DNA from: Cupriavidus pauculus
GTDB taxonomy: Bacteria; Pseudomonadota; Gammaproteobacteria; Burkholderiales; Burkholderiaceae
Direction: 5' to 3'
Length of the DNA: 64,000 bases
Assembly (NCBI RefSeq): GCF_022179805.1
Contig: NZ_BPUO01000013.1
Location: 1 to 64,000, forward strand
In this document: positions 1 to 9,949 of the stretch, one piece after another
How positions within the stretch are numbered: position 1 is the stretch's first letter
Layout of the letters: each line of letters begins with the position of its first letter
The notes under the pieces: model-generated
What the model saw: the letters and a program-made list of their open reading frames with translations, nothing else
Told to the model about the DNA's origin: nothing
Databases searched by the model: none
Position numbers and translations under genes: made by a program

Positions 1-103
1 AGCGAGTTGGAACCACCCCTTCCCATCCCGAACAGGACCGTGAAACGACTTTGCGCCGATGATAGTGCGGACTACCCGTGTGAAAGTAGGTCATCGCCAG
101 GCT
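1..103 (+). rRNA. rrf: 5S ribosomal RNA, 3' part
   Basis: The first ~103 bases match the body and 3' end of a proteobacterial 5S rRNA. The loop region reads CCATCCCGAACAGG, followed by GAAACG, and the 3' strand ends in ATCGCCAGGC, which would pair with a 5' end lying before the window. The 5' end is therefore cut off. It is followed 12 bases later by a strong intrinsic terminator, as expected for the last gene of an rrn operon. Confidence 0.93.
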
Positions 104-114
104 CTTATACCCAG

Positions 115-150
115 AACCCCCAAGCCCGAAAGCTTGGGGGTTTTGCTTTT
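115..150 (+). terminator. Intrinsic terminator of the rrn operon
   Basis: An 11-bp perfect stem (AACCCCCAAGC at 115-125 with its complement at 132-142), a 6-base loop (CCGAAA) and a following T-rich tract (TTTTGCTTTT). It lies just after the 5S rRNA on the same strand. Confidence 0.93.
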
Positions 151-395
151 GCGCGAGCGAAACGCTGCCTGTGTTCCGTGGCAAATCCCCGAAAAGCACC
201 CCTCGTCATGTTGGACTGTTGTATTCAGGGTACCGGAGCATTCCTGCCTCACAGGTGTTCTGATATGTTCTCGTCCAAGCGCTGAAAAATTCAGCACGAA
301 GCAGTCTGCAATACCAAAGCCTCGGCGCCGAATAGCCAGGATGTTGGGATTTCGACGAACGGGTAAGAATCAGGGTCCAGGGGGTTATCGTGGCC

Positions 396-1319
396 ATGAA
401 GTTTCGGCCAGCACTGGCTTGTCTGGTGAGCGCGCTCGCGCTTGCCGGTTGTGCATCATCGACGGTCGCTCCGACCGATCCATCCAAGTTGGCTGCCGTC
501 ACTGACGGCAATTGCGCTCCATTCGCCGCAAAAGGGCTGTTGAACGCGACAGTTAAAAGCGGTGGCGCAGATGCGCTCGAACTGACCAATCGGGCCGCGA
601 AGTTGTCCGCCGAGGCAGAATCAGGCGGTGGCGATGGCGAGGCGGAAGCCGATCCCGCACCGCTTCCCCTGCTGGCACAACTGCCGCTGTTCTCGACGTC
701 CGCTGATTCGACGACGCCTCCGATGGGCTGGCAGCCCTGGAAGGTCAATCGCAACAAGACTCCCACGACTTATTCGCTGACCGAGGTCGACCAGCGCATG
801 GTGCTTCACGCCGTGTCGGATGCCTCGGCGTCGGGCCTGTACGTGCCGCTGGAACAGCGCGATGCCGGCAAATTGCGCTGGATGTGGAAGACCCGTGACG
901 TGATTCGGGTCGCGGACAACGCTGTCAGCCATCGAGAAGATGCACCGCTGCGGATCTTCGTCGCTTTCGACGGTGATCGCGGCAGCCTGCCGCTCAAGGA
1001 CCAGCTGATGTACGAGATGGCCCGTATTACCACGGGCCGTGAGATGCCTTACGCCACGCTGATGTATATCTGGGGCGGCAAGCGTCCGGAAGGCAGTGTC
1101 CTGAACAATCCGCATACCGATCGCGTCCGCATGATCGTAGTGGATTCGGGTACGCGCCACACCAATGAATGGCGTTGTCATGAGCGCGACCTGCGGGCCG
1201 ACTATCGCAAGGCGTTTGGCGAGGATCCGGGCAAGGTTCTGGCAGTTGGACTGATGACCGATACCGACAACACCAAGAGCCGCGCCGAGTCCTGGTACGG
1301 CGATATCGCGCTGGACTGA
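396..1319 (+). CDS. DUF3047-type lipoprotein
   Basis: A protein of 307 aa with a lipoprotein signal peptide. The hydrophobic stretch ACLVSALALAGC ends in an LAGC lipobox, so the mature protein should be lipid-anchored. After an Ala/Glu/Gly-rich linker (to about residue 100) the rest resembles DUF3047 (GWQPWKVNRNKTPTTY, LRWMWKTRDVI, RIFVAFDGDRG, MYIWGGKRPEGS, DTDNT). The molecular function of that family is not known. I chose ATG 396. An in-frame GTG at 390 is possible and has closer spacing to the AGGGGG at 379-384. It stands alone between the rrn operon and a convergent gene. Confidence 0.82.
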   Translation: MKFRPALACLVSALALAGCASSTVAPTDPSKLAAVTDGNCAPFAAKGLLNATVKSGGADALELTNRAAKLSAEAESGGGDGEAEADPAPLPLLAQLPLFSTSADSTTPPMGWQPWKVNRNKTPTTYSLTEVDQRMVLHAVSDASASGLYVPLEQRDAGKLRWMWKTRDVIRVADNAVSHREDAPLRIFVAFDGDRGSLPLKDQLMYEMARITTGREMPYATLMYIWGGKRPEGSVLNNPHTDRVRMIVVDSGTRHTNEWRCHERDLRADYRKAFGEDPGKVLAVGLMTDTDNTKSRAESWYGDIALD

Positions 1320-1322
1320 GCG

Positions 1323-1339
1323 GACCGGCTGCGCCGGTC
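1323..1339. terminator. Short GC hairpin between convergent genes
   Basis: GACCGGC (1323-1329) pairs with GCCGGTC (1333-1339) around a TGC loop. It lies in the 18-base gap between two convergent genes and overlaps the stop codon of the minus-strand gene. There is no T-tract, so a terminator role is only inferred. Confidence 0.4.
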
Positions 1340-2363
1340 AGCCGACGCCCAGGTCTTCCAGCGCCAGCAGGGCAAAGGTGGCGAGCCAGTGCGTGGCCAC
1401 GTAGTGGCCGTCCACCGCCTGCGGCAACGACGCTTCCAGATGATCGGACCACGCGCGCACTGCAAACGACTGCAGCGGCGCCGGCAGTGCCGGGCCTAGC
1501 AGCCGCCAGCACCACGCGCGTGACAGGTTCAGGCCATCCAGGTGCGACATCTTCGGGTCGGTCCGATCCGAAACCGCCACGGGCGTCAGCCACGTGCCAA
1601 GCTCGGCCTGCCCGGGCGAGAACAGATCCCACCATTCCCCGAAGCCGCAGTCGTCCATGACTTGCCGCATCAGCACGGCTTCCATCAGACCACCCGACAG
1701 GAATTCATCCCCACCCGGCTCATAGCGCGCCGGATAACGCATGTCATGCGCGAACCAGCGATGCGCGCGCCGCACGATCGATTTGCGCAGCGCCAGGTGC
1801 TGGTACTGCCGCGCAAATGCGAGCGCCATCACCAGCGCAAACGCGCTATTGAAGTGCGTGCCCGTGCGGACCGGAAAATCGGCAATGTCGATGTAGTCGA
1901 TCAGGCGTTGCGCCAGGTGATCGGAAAGAGGCGCGCAGGCGGCCTCCCATCTGGCCGCCTGTGCATCCTGCTGTGCCAGCGCGCCTAGTTCGGCCTGCAG
2001 GCGCAGCATCCAGGCCCAGCCGTAGGGCCTCTCGAAGGTCCGGGACGTTGGCCGCTCGAAATAGGCCAGTTCCGTCGCGATGGCTTCGGGCCGAAGCTGC
2101 GCATCGAGCGTCTCGCGAATTTGCGCGGCGACGGCCAGGTTCGGCCGCAACGCCAGCAGCCGTACCAGCAGCCAGTGCATGTGCACCGACGAATGCCAGT
2201 CGTAGCTGCCGTAGAAAACGGGATGCAGTTCTGCCGGCGTCGCCAGGTCGCCGGCGTTCGCCATCAAATGGTCGACCTTGTACGGGTATGGACGCACGAT
2301 GTTGTCGAGCGCCACCCGTGCAAAGCGCTCCGCCGTGGCGTCATCCAGCAGCGTATGGGTCAT
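1338..2363 (-). CDS. DUF2891 family protein
   Basis: A 341-aa protein with no signal peptide, so probably cytoplasmic. Conserved-looking blocks include HPVFYGSYDWHSSVHMHW near residue 50, PYGWAWMLRLQAEL near 115, GTHFNSAFALVMALAF near 165 and GGDEFLSGGLMEAVLM near 215. These match my memory of the DUF2891 family, whose all-alpha fold suggests an (alpha/alpha)6 barrel. The activity is unknown. The paired HSSVHMHW histidines could be functional. It starts at ATG 2363, 35 bases after the stop of the M20 gene transcribed in the same direction, so the two may be cotranscribed. Confidence 0.8.
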   Translation of the reverse strand: MTHTLLDDATAERFARVALDNIVRPYPYKVDHLMANAGDLATPAELHPVFYGSYDWHSSVHMHWLLVRLLALRPNLAVAAQIRETLDAQLRPEAIATELAYFERPTSRTFERPYGWAWMLRLQAELGALAQQDAQAARWEAACAPLSDHLAQRLIDYIDIADFPVRTGTHFNSAFALVMALAFARQYQHLALRKSIVRRAHRWFAHDMRYPARYEPGGDEFLSGGLMEAVLMRQVMDDCGFGEWWDLFSPGQAELGTWLTPVAVSDRTDPKMSHLDGLNLSRAWCWRLLGPALPAPLQSFAVRAWSDHLEASLPQAVDGHYVATHWLATFALLALEDLGVG

Positions 2364-2398
2364 CGTGCGTCGCCAGGAAGGGTCAGTTCAGACGCCGA

Positions 2399-3592
2399 TC
2401 AGGCCGGCGCCAGCCACTTTTCCACGAGCTTGACGAAGAACGTCGAGCCCACCGGCAACAGCTCGTCGTTGAAGTCATAGCTGGGGTTGTGCAGCATGCA
2501 CGGGCCCATGCCATGGCCGGCCTCGCGGTGCGAACCTTCGCCATTGCCGATGAAAAGGTAGCAACCGGGCTTTTCCTGCAGCATGAACGAAAAGTCCTCG
2601 GCGCCCATGGTCGGCTCGACATTGCCGTCCACATTGTCGGCCCCCACCAGCTCGCTGGCGATGCCCACGGCGAATTCGGCTTCCGCCGCGCTGTTGATGG
2701 TCGGCGGATAGTTGCGGCGGAATTCGAAGTCGATCGTGCAATCGAACGCCTGTGCCACAGCCCGGGCCACTTCTTCCATGCGGCGCTCGATCAGGTCGAG
2801 TACCTCGACCGTGAAGGTGCGCACCGTGCCGCCTAGCCACGCTTCATTCGGCACGATGTTGGTCGCATCGCCGGCGTGGAACTGCGTCACCGAGATGACG
2901 GCGGTGTCGATTGGTCGCTTGTTGCGGGTGATGATGCCCTGCAGGGCCGACACGATCTGGGCGCCGGTGAACACCGGGTCGCAGCCGTTGTGCGGCATGG
3001 CTGCATGCGCGCCCTTGCCGCGCACGGTGATCTTGAACTCGTTGCTCGACGCCATCAACGGGCCGGCGGTGGTGCCGAACGAACCGACCGGCATGCCCGG
3101 CCAGTTGTGCATGCCGAACACGGCGTCGCACGGAAACCGGTCGAACAGGCCGTCCTTGATCATTTCGCGCGCACCGCCGCCGCCTTCCTCGGCCGGCTGG
3201 AAGATCAGGTGCACGGTGCCGTCGAAATTGCGATGCTCGGCCAGGTAACGGGCCGCGCCCAGCAGCATTGCGGTGTGGCCGTCGTGGCCGCACGCGTGCA
3301 TCTTGCCTTCGTGCTGGGAGCGATGGCCAAAGGTGTTGGCTTCCTGCAGCGGCAGTGCGTCCATGTCGGCGCGCAGGCCGATGCTGCGGTGGCCACTGCC
3401 ATTGCGGATCACGCCGACCAGGCCGGTGGTGCCCAGTCCGCGATGGACTTCGATGCCCCAGGATTCCAGGTTCTTGGCCACCACATCGGCCGTGCGCTGT
3501 TCCTCGAAGCACAGTTCGGGATGCGCGTGAATGTCGCGGCGAATGGTTTTAATTTCGGCTTGCGCCTGCAGGATTTCGGGGATGAGCTTCAT
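2399..3592 (-). CDS. M20 family metallo-amidohydrolase (hippurate hydrolase/aminoacylase type)
   Basis: A 397-aa zinc amidohydrolase predicted to remove acyl groups from N-acyl amino acids or peptides. Family motifs are visible: HAHPELCFEE near the N-terminus, ADMDALP, HACGHDGHTAMLLGAA with the metal-binding Cys/His set, FQPAEEGGGGA with the catalytic Glu, and GAEDFSFML with a C-terminal metal ligand region. ATG 3592 (MKLIPE) gives the usual family length. A longer upstream reading frame exists but adds Arg-rich sequence unlike the family. The gene is divergent from a peptide ABC transporter, which suggests that imported acylated peptides or amino acids may be its substrates. The natural substrate is not known. 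Confidence 0.92.
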   Translation of the reverse strand: MKLIPEILQAQAEIKTIRRDIHAHPELCFEEQRTADVVAKNLESWGIEVHRGLGTTGLVGVIRNGSGHRSIGLRADMDALPLQEANTFGHRSQHEGKMHACGHDGHTAMLLGAARYLAEHRNFDGTVHLIFQPAEEGGGGAREMIKDGLFDRFPCDAVFGMHNWPGMPVGSFGTTAGPLMASSNEFKITVRGKGAHAAMPHNGCDPVFTGAQIVSALQGIITRNKRPIDTAVISVTQFHAGDATNIVPNEAWLGGTVRTFTVEVLDLIERRMEEVARAVAQAFDCTIDFEFRRNYPPTINSAAEAEFAVGIASELVGADNVDGNVEPTMGAEDFSFMLQEKPGCYLFIGNGEGSHREAGHGMGPCMLHNPSYDFNDELLPVGSTFFVKLVEKWLAPA

Positions 3593-3986
3593 GGTGCCGT
3601 CCAGGCGAATGGGGCAGTTGGATGTCCCCCGATCATACGCGGGCTCTGCACGAAGCGCCAAAACAAGGCGTCGCCTGCACCCGCGCACCGTATCGTGCAG
3701 TGCGGCGGCTTGCCGGTGCGCGGGCCAGCCTTTATTCGCCCCGTGTACGGCCTTGCGCGGTGGCGCGGCGCAGCATGCGCCATGCCCCCCGAGCGGGTGG
3801 GTTTCCCCGCATGGCGGACGCCCAGCACTGCTGGAACAGTTCATGCTTGAAGTGCCCGGCCGGTCGCGCGCCACGTTGCCCAGCACGATGTCGCACCAAA
3901 ATGCGGCGCATGTTGATGAGAACTCAACGACGAGCGCGACCGATCCTCAATGTCATTTCAAGACTTCCCACAGGGAGAATCGTGCG
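3593..3986. promoter_or_regulatory. Divergent intergenic region, M20 gene / peptide transporter
   Basis: A 394-base gap that must hold promoters for both directions. It is very GC-rich up to about 3890 and less so after. I see no clear sigma70 hexamer pair. AGGGAG at 3972-3977 is the ribosome binding site of the binding-protein gene, 9 bases before its ATG. No gene is supported here. Confidence 0.5.
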
Positions 3987-5588
3987 ATGTCCCTTCGTCA
4001 CGTCAAGAAGGCCGTAGGCAAGGCAGTTGGTACCGTCCTGCTGACCGGTGCCCTCGGCCTCGGCCTGGCCGCGCAGGCCCATGCGGTCGATCTCAAGATC
4101 GCCATGAGCTCGCCGCCAACCTCGATGGATCCGCATTTCTACAATCTGTTTTCGAACATCAACGTGTCCGAGCACGTGTTCGAGTCGCTGATCAAGCTCG
4201 ACCCCGACAGCAAGGTCGTGCCGGGGCTGGCCGAATCGTGGAAGCTGGTCAATAACCTCACGTGGGAATTCAAGATCCGCAAGGGCGTGAAGTGGCACGA
4301 CGGCACCGAACTGACCACCGAGGACATCGCGTGGTCGCTGGACCGTCCGGCCACCATCGTCAACAGCCCGGGCAAGTTCGACGTGTACACCAAGGCGATC
4401 ATCAACAAGAAGATCATCGACAAGTACACGATTCAGCTAACCACCAACCAGCCTTACCCGCTGATGCTCAACGACCTGACGTCGGTGTTCATGGTGCAGA
4501 AGAAGGCCACGCAGGGCCTGTCTTCCGACGACTTCGCGCAGGGCAAGGGCATGGTGGGCACGGGCCCGTTCAAGTTCGTCAGCTATGCGCGCGACGACCG
4601 GGTCGAACTGGTACGGAATCCCGATTACTGGGGCAGCAAGCCGGCCTGGGACAAGGTGACGCTGCGCTTCATACCGAATCCGGCCACGCGTCTGGCGGCG
4701 CTGCTTTCGGGCGACGTGCAGGCCATCGAGAACGTGCCCACGCCTGACCTGCCGAAGGTGCGCAACGATCCCAAGCTGTCGTTCTTCTCCAAGATCTCGC
4801 ACCGCGTGATCTACCTGTACTTCGACGTCAAGCGCGACAAGTCGCCGTTCGTGACGACGAAGGAAGGCCAGCCGATGGACAAGAACCCGCTGAAGGACGC
4901 GCGCGTGCGCATCGCCATCAGCACGGCCATCAACCGCCAGGGTATCAAGGACCGTCTGATGGAAGGCCTGTCCGAGCCGACCAACAACCTGGTGCCGCCC
5001 ACGCTCTTCGGCCACAACCCGCAGCTGAAGACGCTCAAGTACGACCCGGAAGCGGCCAAGAAGATGCTGGCCGACGCCGGCTATCCGAACGGCTTCGGGC
5101 TGACGCTGCATACGCCGAACAACCGCTACGTGAACGACGAGAAGATTGCGCAGACCATCGCGCAGAACCTGACGCGCATCGGCATCAACACCAAGGTGGA
5201 AGGCATGCCGATGGCCACGTACTCGTCGAAGGCCATCAAGCGTGAATGGTCGTTCGGCCTGGTGGGCTGGGGCGCGCAGACCGGCGAGGTCAGCTCGCCG
5301 CTGCGTGCGCTGGTGGCCTGCGAGGACTCGAAGAAGGGCTTCGGCACCACCAACTGGGGCGAGTACTGCAATCCGAAGATGGATGCGGTTCTGGAAAAGG
5401 CGCTGGCCACCGTGGATGACAACGAGCGCTCGAAGCTGCTGCAGGAAGCCACGGCCATCGTGGTGCTGGACGGCGGCATCATCCCGGTTCACCATCAGGT
5501 GACCACGTGGGCCACGCAGAAGGGCATCACGTACACGCCGCGTACCGACGAACGCACGTACGCGCACCTGTTCAAGCCGGCGCAGTAA
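3987..5588 (+). CDS. Peptide ABC transporter, periplasmic substrate-binding protein
   Basis: A 533-aa solute-binding protein of the SBP_bac_5 (DppA/OppA) family. The Sec signal peptide (positively charged start, hydrophobic core, AHA at 31-33) predicts a periplasmic mature protein. Typical segments follow: MDPHFYNLFSNINVSEHVFE, PGLAESWK, FKIRKGVKWHDGTELTTEDI, GTGPFKF and NPDYWG. It opens a five-gene operon with two permeases and two ATPases. ATG 3987 was chosen because it follows AGGGAG and starts directly at the signal peptide; the reading frame is open further upstream. The ligand is probably a di- or oligopeptide. Confidence 0.93.
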   Translation: MSLRHVKKAVGKAVGTVLLTGALGLGLAAQAHAVDLKIAMSSPPTSMDPHFYNLFSNINVSEHVFESLIKLDPDSKVVPGLAESWKLVNNLTWEFKIRKGVKWHDGTELTTEDIAWSLDRPATIVNSPGKFDVYTKAIINKKIIDKYTIQLTTNQPYPLMLNDLTSVFMVQKKATQGLSSDDFAQGKGMVGTGPFKFVSYARDDRVELVRNPDYWGSKPAWDKVTLRFIPNPATRLAALLSGDVQAIENVPTPDLPKVRNDPKLSFFSKISHRVIYLYFDVKRDKSPFVTTKEGQPMDKNPLKDARVRIAISTAINRQGIKDRLMEGLSEPTNNLVPPTLFGHNPQLKTLKYDPEAAKKMLADAGYPNGFGLTLHTPNNRYVNDEKIAQTIAQNLTRIGINTKVEGMPMATYSSKAIKREWSFGLVGWGAQTGEVSSPLRALVACEDSKKGFGTTNWGEYCNPKMDAVLEKALATVDDNERSKLLQEATAIVVLDGGIIPVHHQVTTWATQKGITYTPRTDERTYAHLFKPAQ

Positions 5589-5657
5589 GTTGGTGCGATA
5601 AACCGGCAACGCAGGCCAGGGCCGTCGCGCGCGAATGACGGCCCGGGTATGATCGCG

Positions 5658-5686
5658 GCCCCGGCTTCTCGGCGAGAGGCCGGGGC
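5658..5686 (+). other. Strong stem-loop between binding-protein and permease genes
   Basis: A 13-bp stem (GCCCCGGCTTCTC at 5658-5670 with the complementary arm 5674-5686, one G-T pair) around a 3-base loop. No T-tract follows. In comparable operons such a hairpin can protect the upstream mRNA from 3' decay, giving more binding protein than membrane subunits. That role is inferred here. Confidence 0.55.
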
Positions 5687-5770
5687 GGTGTCCCCACGAT
5701 GTCCCCCGTGGGTCGCGAATCCGCTGGCGGTGCGTAACCGCGCCCCGGCGAAAGGATAGGCGTCTGGAAC

Positions 5771-6748
5771 ATGCTGGTCTTCATCATCCGGCGACTGATG
5801 CAGAGCGTGGTTGTGCTGCTGGTCATGTCGTTGCTCGTATTTCTTGGCGTATTTGCGATCGGCAATCCGATCGACATCCTGATCAGCCCGCAGGCCGACC
5901 AGGAAGACATCAAGCGCACCATCGCCGCGCTCGGGCTGGACAAGCCTCTCTGGGAGCAATACTGGATCTTCCTGCAGAACGCGCTGCACGGTAACCTGGG
6001 CACGTCGTTCGCGCACGGCACGCCGGCGCTGAAGCTGATCTTCGAACGCATGCCGGCCACGCTGGAACTGGCGGTGTGCGCCATCATGCTGGCCATCGTG
6101 CTCGGTATTCCGCTAGGCCTGTGGGCCGGGCTGCGGCCGAACGGCTTGTCGGGCAAGACCATCATGACCGTGTCGATCCTGGGCTTTTCGTTGCCCACGT
6201 TCTGGGTCGGCCTGATGCTGATCATGGTGTTTGCCGTGCAGCTTGGCTGGCTGCCGTCCAACGGGCGCGGCGAGACCGTCAGCGTGCTGGGCGTGCCGCT
6301 GAGCTTCCTGACCGTCGACGGTATCCGCCACCTGGTCCTGCCCGCGGTGACGCTGTCGCTGCTGAACATCGCGATGGTGATCCGCCTGACGCGCGCCGGC
6401 ACGCAGGAGGCGATGCTGCAGGACTACGTCAAGTTCGCACGGGCCAAGGGCCTGTCCAATTCGCGCATCGTCGGCGTGCACGTGCTCAAGAACATCCTGA
6501 TCCCGATCGTCACGGTGATCGCGCTGCAGTTCGGGTCGATCATCGCGTTCGCCATCGTCACCGAATCGATCTTCGCGTGGCCGGGCATGGGCAAGCTGAT
6601 CATCGACTCGATCCAGTTGCTGGACCGCCCCGTGATCGTGGCCTACCTGATGGTGATCGTGACGCTGTTCATCCTGATCAACCTCGTGGTGGACATTGTC
6701 TACAGCATGCTCGATCCGCGCGTGCGCATTGCCGACAACAAGGGCTGA
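5771..6748 (+). CDS. Peptide ABC transporter permease (DppB/OppB type)
   Basis: A 325-aa inner-membrane protein with about six membrane segments; the first covers residues ~9-30. The BPD_transp_1 signature region with the EAA-type loop is visible as QEAMLQDYVKFARAKGLSNSRI, which docks on the ATPase subunits. The C-terminal end LVDIVYSMLDPRVRI is typical of DppB-like proteins. ATG 5771 follows GAAAGGATAGG. The second permease starts 3 bases after its stop codon, which supports cotranslation of the pair. Confidence 0.93.
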   Translation: MLVFIIRRLMQSVVVLLVMSLLVFLGVFAIGNPIDILISPQADQEDIKRTIAALGLDKPLWEQYWIFLQNALHGNLGTSFAHGTPALKLIFERMPATLELAVCAIMLAIVLGIPLGLWAGLRPNGLSGKTIMTVSILGFSLPTFWVGLMLIMVFAVQLGWLPSNGRGETVSVLGVPLSFLTVDGIRHLVLPAVTLSLLNIAMVIRLTRAGTQEAMLQDYVKFARAKGLSNSRIVGVHVLKNILIPIVTVIALQFGSIIAFAIVTESIFAWPGMGKLIIDSIQLLDRPVIVAYLMVIVTLFILINLVVDIVYSMLDPRVRIADNKG

Positions 6749-6751
6749 GCC

Positions 6752-7684
6752 ATGAGCACATCGACCGTTCCCCAGGAAGCCCCGGTCAAACCGGCCGCCG
6801 CCGCGCGCGAGCAGACGCCGTGGCGCCGCTTTGCGCGGCAATTCTTCGAAAGCAAGCTTGCAGTGGTGGGGCTGGTGACGCTGGCGCTGATCATCCTGAT
6901 CGCGATCTTCGCGCCGCTGCTGGCGCCGCAGAACCCGTATGACCTGGCCACGCTGGACGTGCTGGACGCCCGCATGTCGCCGGGCGAGCAGGCGGGCAGC
7001 GGCATGACGTTTATCCTCGGCTCGGACGAGCAGGGCCGCGACATGCTGTCGGCCGTGATGTATGGCCTGCGCATCAGCGTGGGCGTAGGCGTGGTCAGCA
7101 CCGTGATCGCGCTGCTGCTGGGCGCCACGCTGGGGTTGCTGGCCGGTTTCCTCGGCGGCCGCACCGAGGCGTTCATCATGCGCGTGGCCGACCTGCAGCT
7201 GTCGTTCCCGCCCATCCTGCTGGCGCTGATTCTGCTGGCGTTCCTGCGCCCCGGCATCGGCAATATCGTCATCGCGCTGGTCGCCGTGCAGTGGGCCTAC
7301 TACGCCCGCACCACGCGTAGCGCGGCGCTGGTGGAGCGGCGCAAGGAATATATCGAGGCGGCCACCTGCCTGGGCCTGCCGCCGCGCCGCATCATGTTCC
7401 GTCACCTGCTGCCAAACTGCCTGCCGCCGCTGATCGTGATCGCGGCGCTGCAGGTGGCGTCGGCCATCACGCTGGAGGCCACGCTGTCGTTCCTGGGGCT
7501 GGGCGTGCCGGTGACGGAGCCGTCGCTGGGCATGCTGATCGCCAACGGCCAGCAGTACATGCTGTCCGGCAAGTACTGGATCAGCTTCTTCCCGGGCATC
7601 GCGCTGGTCCTGACCATCGTGGCGATGAACCTGGTGGCCGACCAGCTGCGCGACGTGCTGAATCCGCGCCTGCAGACGCAATAA
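6752..7684 (+). CDS. Peptide ABC transporter permease (DppC/OppC type)
   Basis: A 310-aa inner-membrane protein. The N-terminal cytoplasmic stretch with WRRFARQFFESKLAVVGL precedes the first membrane segment, as in the OppC_N domain. LGSDEQGRDMLSAVMYGLRISVGVG is the usual DppC block, and the EAA-type loop appears as ERRKEYIEAATCLGLPPRRIMFRHLLPN. It forms the transport channel with the preceding permease. The ATPase gene starts 24 bases downstream. Confidence 0.93.
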   Translation: MSTSTVPQEAPVKPAAAAREQTPWRRFARQFFESKLAVVGLVTLALIILIAIFAPLLAPQNPYDLATLDVLDARMSPGEQAGSGMTFILGSDEQGRDMLSAVMYGLRISVGVGVVSTVIALLLGATLGLLAGFLGGRTEAFIMRVADLQLSFPPILLALILLAFLRPGIGNIVIALVAVQWAYYARTTRSAALVERRKEYIEAATCLGLPPRRIMFRHLLPNCLPPLIVIAALQVASAITLEATLSFLGLGVPVTEPSLGMLIANGQQYMLSGKYWISFFPGIALVLTIVAMNLVADQLRDVLNPRLQTQ

Positions 7685-7708
7685 CGGATCGGGGAGCAAG
7701 GAGCCGAT

Positions 7709-8703
7709 ATGACACAGCCAACCCTGGTCGTTGAAAACCTGAAGACGCAGTTCTTCACGCGCGCCGGCGTGGCCAAGGCCGTGGACGATGTCTCGTTCAC
7801 GGTGGGGCGCGGCGAAATCATGGGCCTGGTGGGCGAGTCCGGGTCGGGCAAGTCGATGACCGGTTATTCGATCATGGGCCTGATCGATCCGCCGGGACGC
7901 GTGGTGGACGGGCGCATCGCGCTGACCAGCCGCGATGGCGTCACGCGCGACCTGCGCACGCTCACGCCCGCGCAGCAGCGCGACGTGCGCGGCAACCGCA
8001 TCGCGATGATCTTCCAGGATCCGATGATGACGCTGAACCCGGTCCTGCGCATCGACACGCAGATGATCGAGGCGGTGCGCGCGCATGACGACGTCAGCAA
8101 GGCCGCCGCGCGCGAGCGGGCCCGCAACGCGCTGGCACGCGTGGGCATTCCGTCGCCGGACGAACGGCTGCAGGCGTATCCGCACCAGTTCTCGGGCGGC
8201 ATGCGCCAGCGGGTGGCCATTGCCATTGCGCTGCTGAACAAGCCGGACCTGATCATCGCCGACGAACCCACCACGGCGCTGGACGTCACCATCCAGGGCC
8301 AGATCCTCTACGAGATGCAGACGCTGTGCCGGGAATCGGGTACCGCGCTGATCTGGATCACCCACGACCTGTCCGTGGTGGCCGGCCTGGCCGACAAGGT
8401 CTGCGTGATGTACGCGGGCAAGATTGTCGAATCGGGCGACGTGCGGCAGGTGCTGGAGCGGCCCGAGCATCCGTACACGCACGGGCTGATTGGCTCGGCG
8501 CCGTCGCGCAATCCGCGCGGGGCGCCGCTGCGGCAGATTCCGGGCATGACGCCGTCGCTGCTGAACCTGCCGGGCGGCTGCTCGTTCCGCAATCGCTGCC
8601 CGTATGCCACCGATGTCTGCAAGACCGACCCGCCGCTGGAGATCTTGCCCGACGCACGCCAGCTGCGCTGCTTCCACCCTGTCCAGGCCCAGCAGGAGGC
8701 GGC

Positions 8704-8707
<4 letters not shown>
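7709..8707 (+). CDS. Peptide ABC transporter ATP-binding protein (DppD type)
   Basis: A 332-aa cytoplasmic ATPase. Walker A is GESGSGKS (residues 42-49), the ABC signature is FSGGMRQRVAIA, Walker B is LIIADEPTTALD and the switch region is ITHDLSV. The C-terminal oligo_HPY segment of peptide importers is present (GCSFRNRCPYATDVC with Cys residues). The stop codon overlaps the next ATG by 4 bases (ATGA), so the two ATPases are translationally coupled and probably form a heterodimer. Confidence 0.94.
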
Positions 8708-9765
<1,058 letters not shown>

Positions 9766-9786
9766 GCGGGGATTCGCTTCTTTGTT

Positions 9787-9930
9787 GGGTTTGCTCCCCT
9801 CTCCCACGCAGTGGGAGAGGGGTTGGGGGTGAGGGCAGCACGTCCCTGCTTGCCGAGGCGGTCTGGATTTGAGCCGCCGATCCCTCACCCCCATCCCCTC
9901 TCCCGCATGCGGGAGAGGGGAGCCAATCAA
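9787..9930. repeat. Paired REP-like palindromes (bipartite unit)
   Basis: There are two GC-rich palindromes. The first has a 12-bp stem CCCCTCTCCCAC (9796-9807) closing on GCA. The second (9895-9920) is a perfect 26-base palindrome built on CCCCTCTCCCGCA. They are joined by outward arms: GGGGGTGAGGG (9825-9835) is the reverse complement of CCCTCACCCCC (9882-9892). The whole therefore looks like two repeat units in inverted orientation. It lies between the ends of convergent genes. Related palindromes occur at 17341-17370 and 53377-53401. Confidence 0.85.
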
Positions 9931-9949
9931 AACACAAGGCGACCCGCAA

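Noticed and set aside
9787-9930. CRISPR-like repeat array from the repeated CTCTCCC cores
   Set aside because: Only two palindromic units with no regular spacers and no cas genes. They fit REP-like elements.
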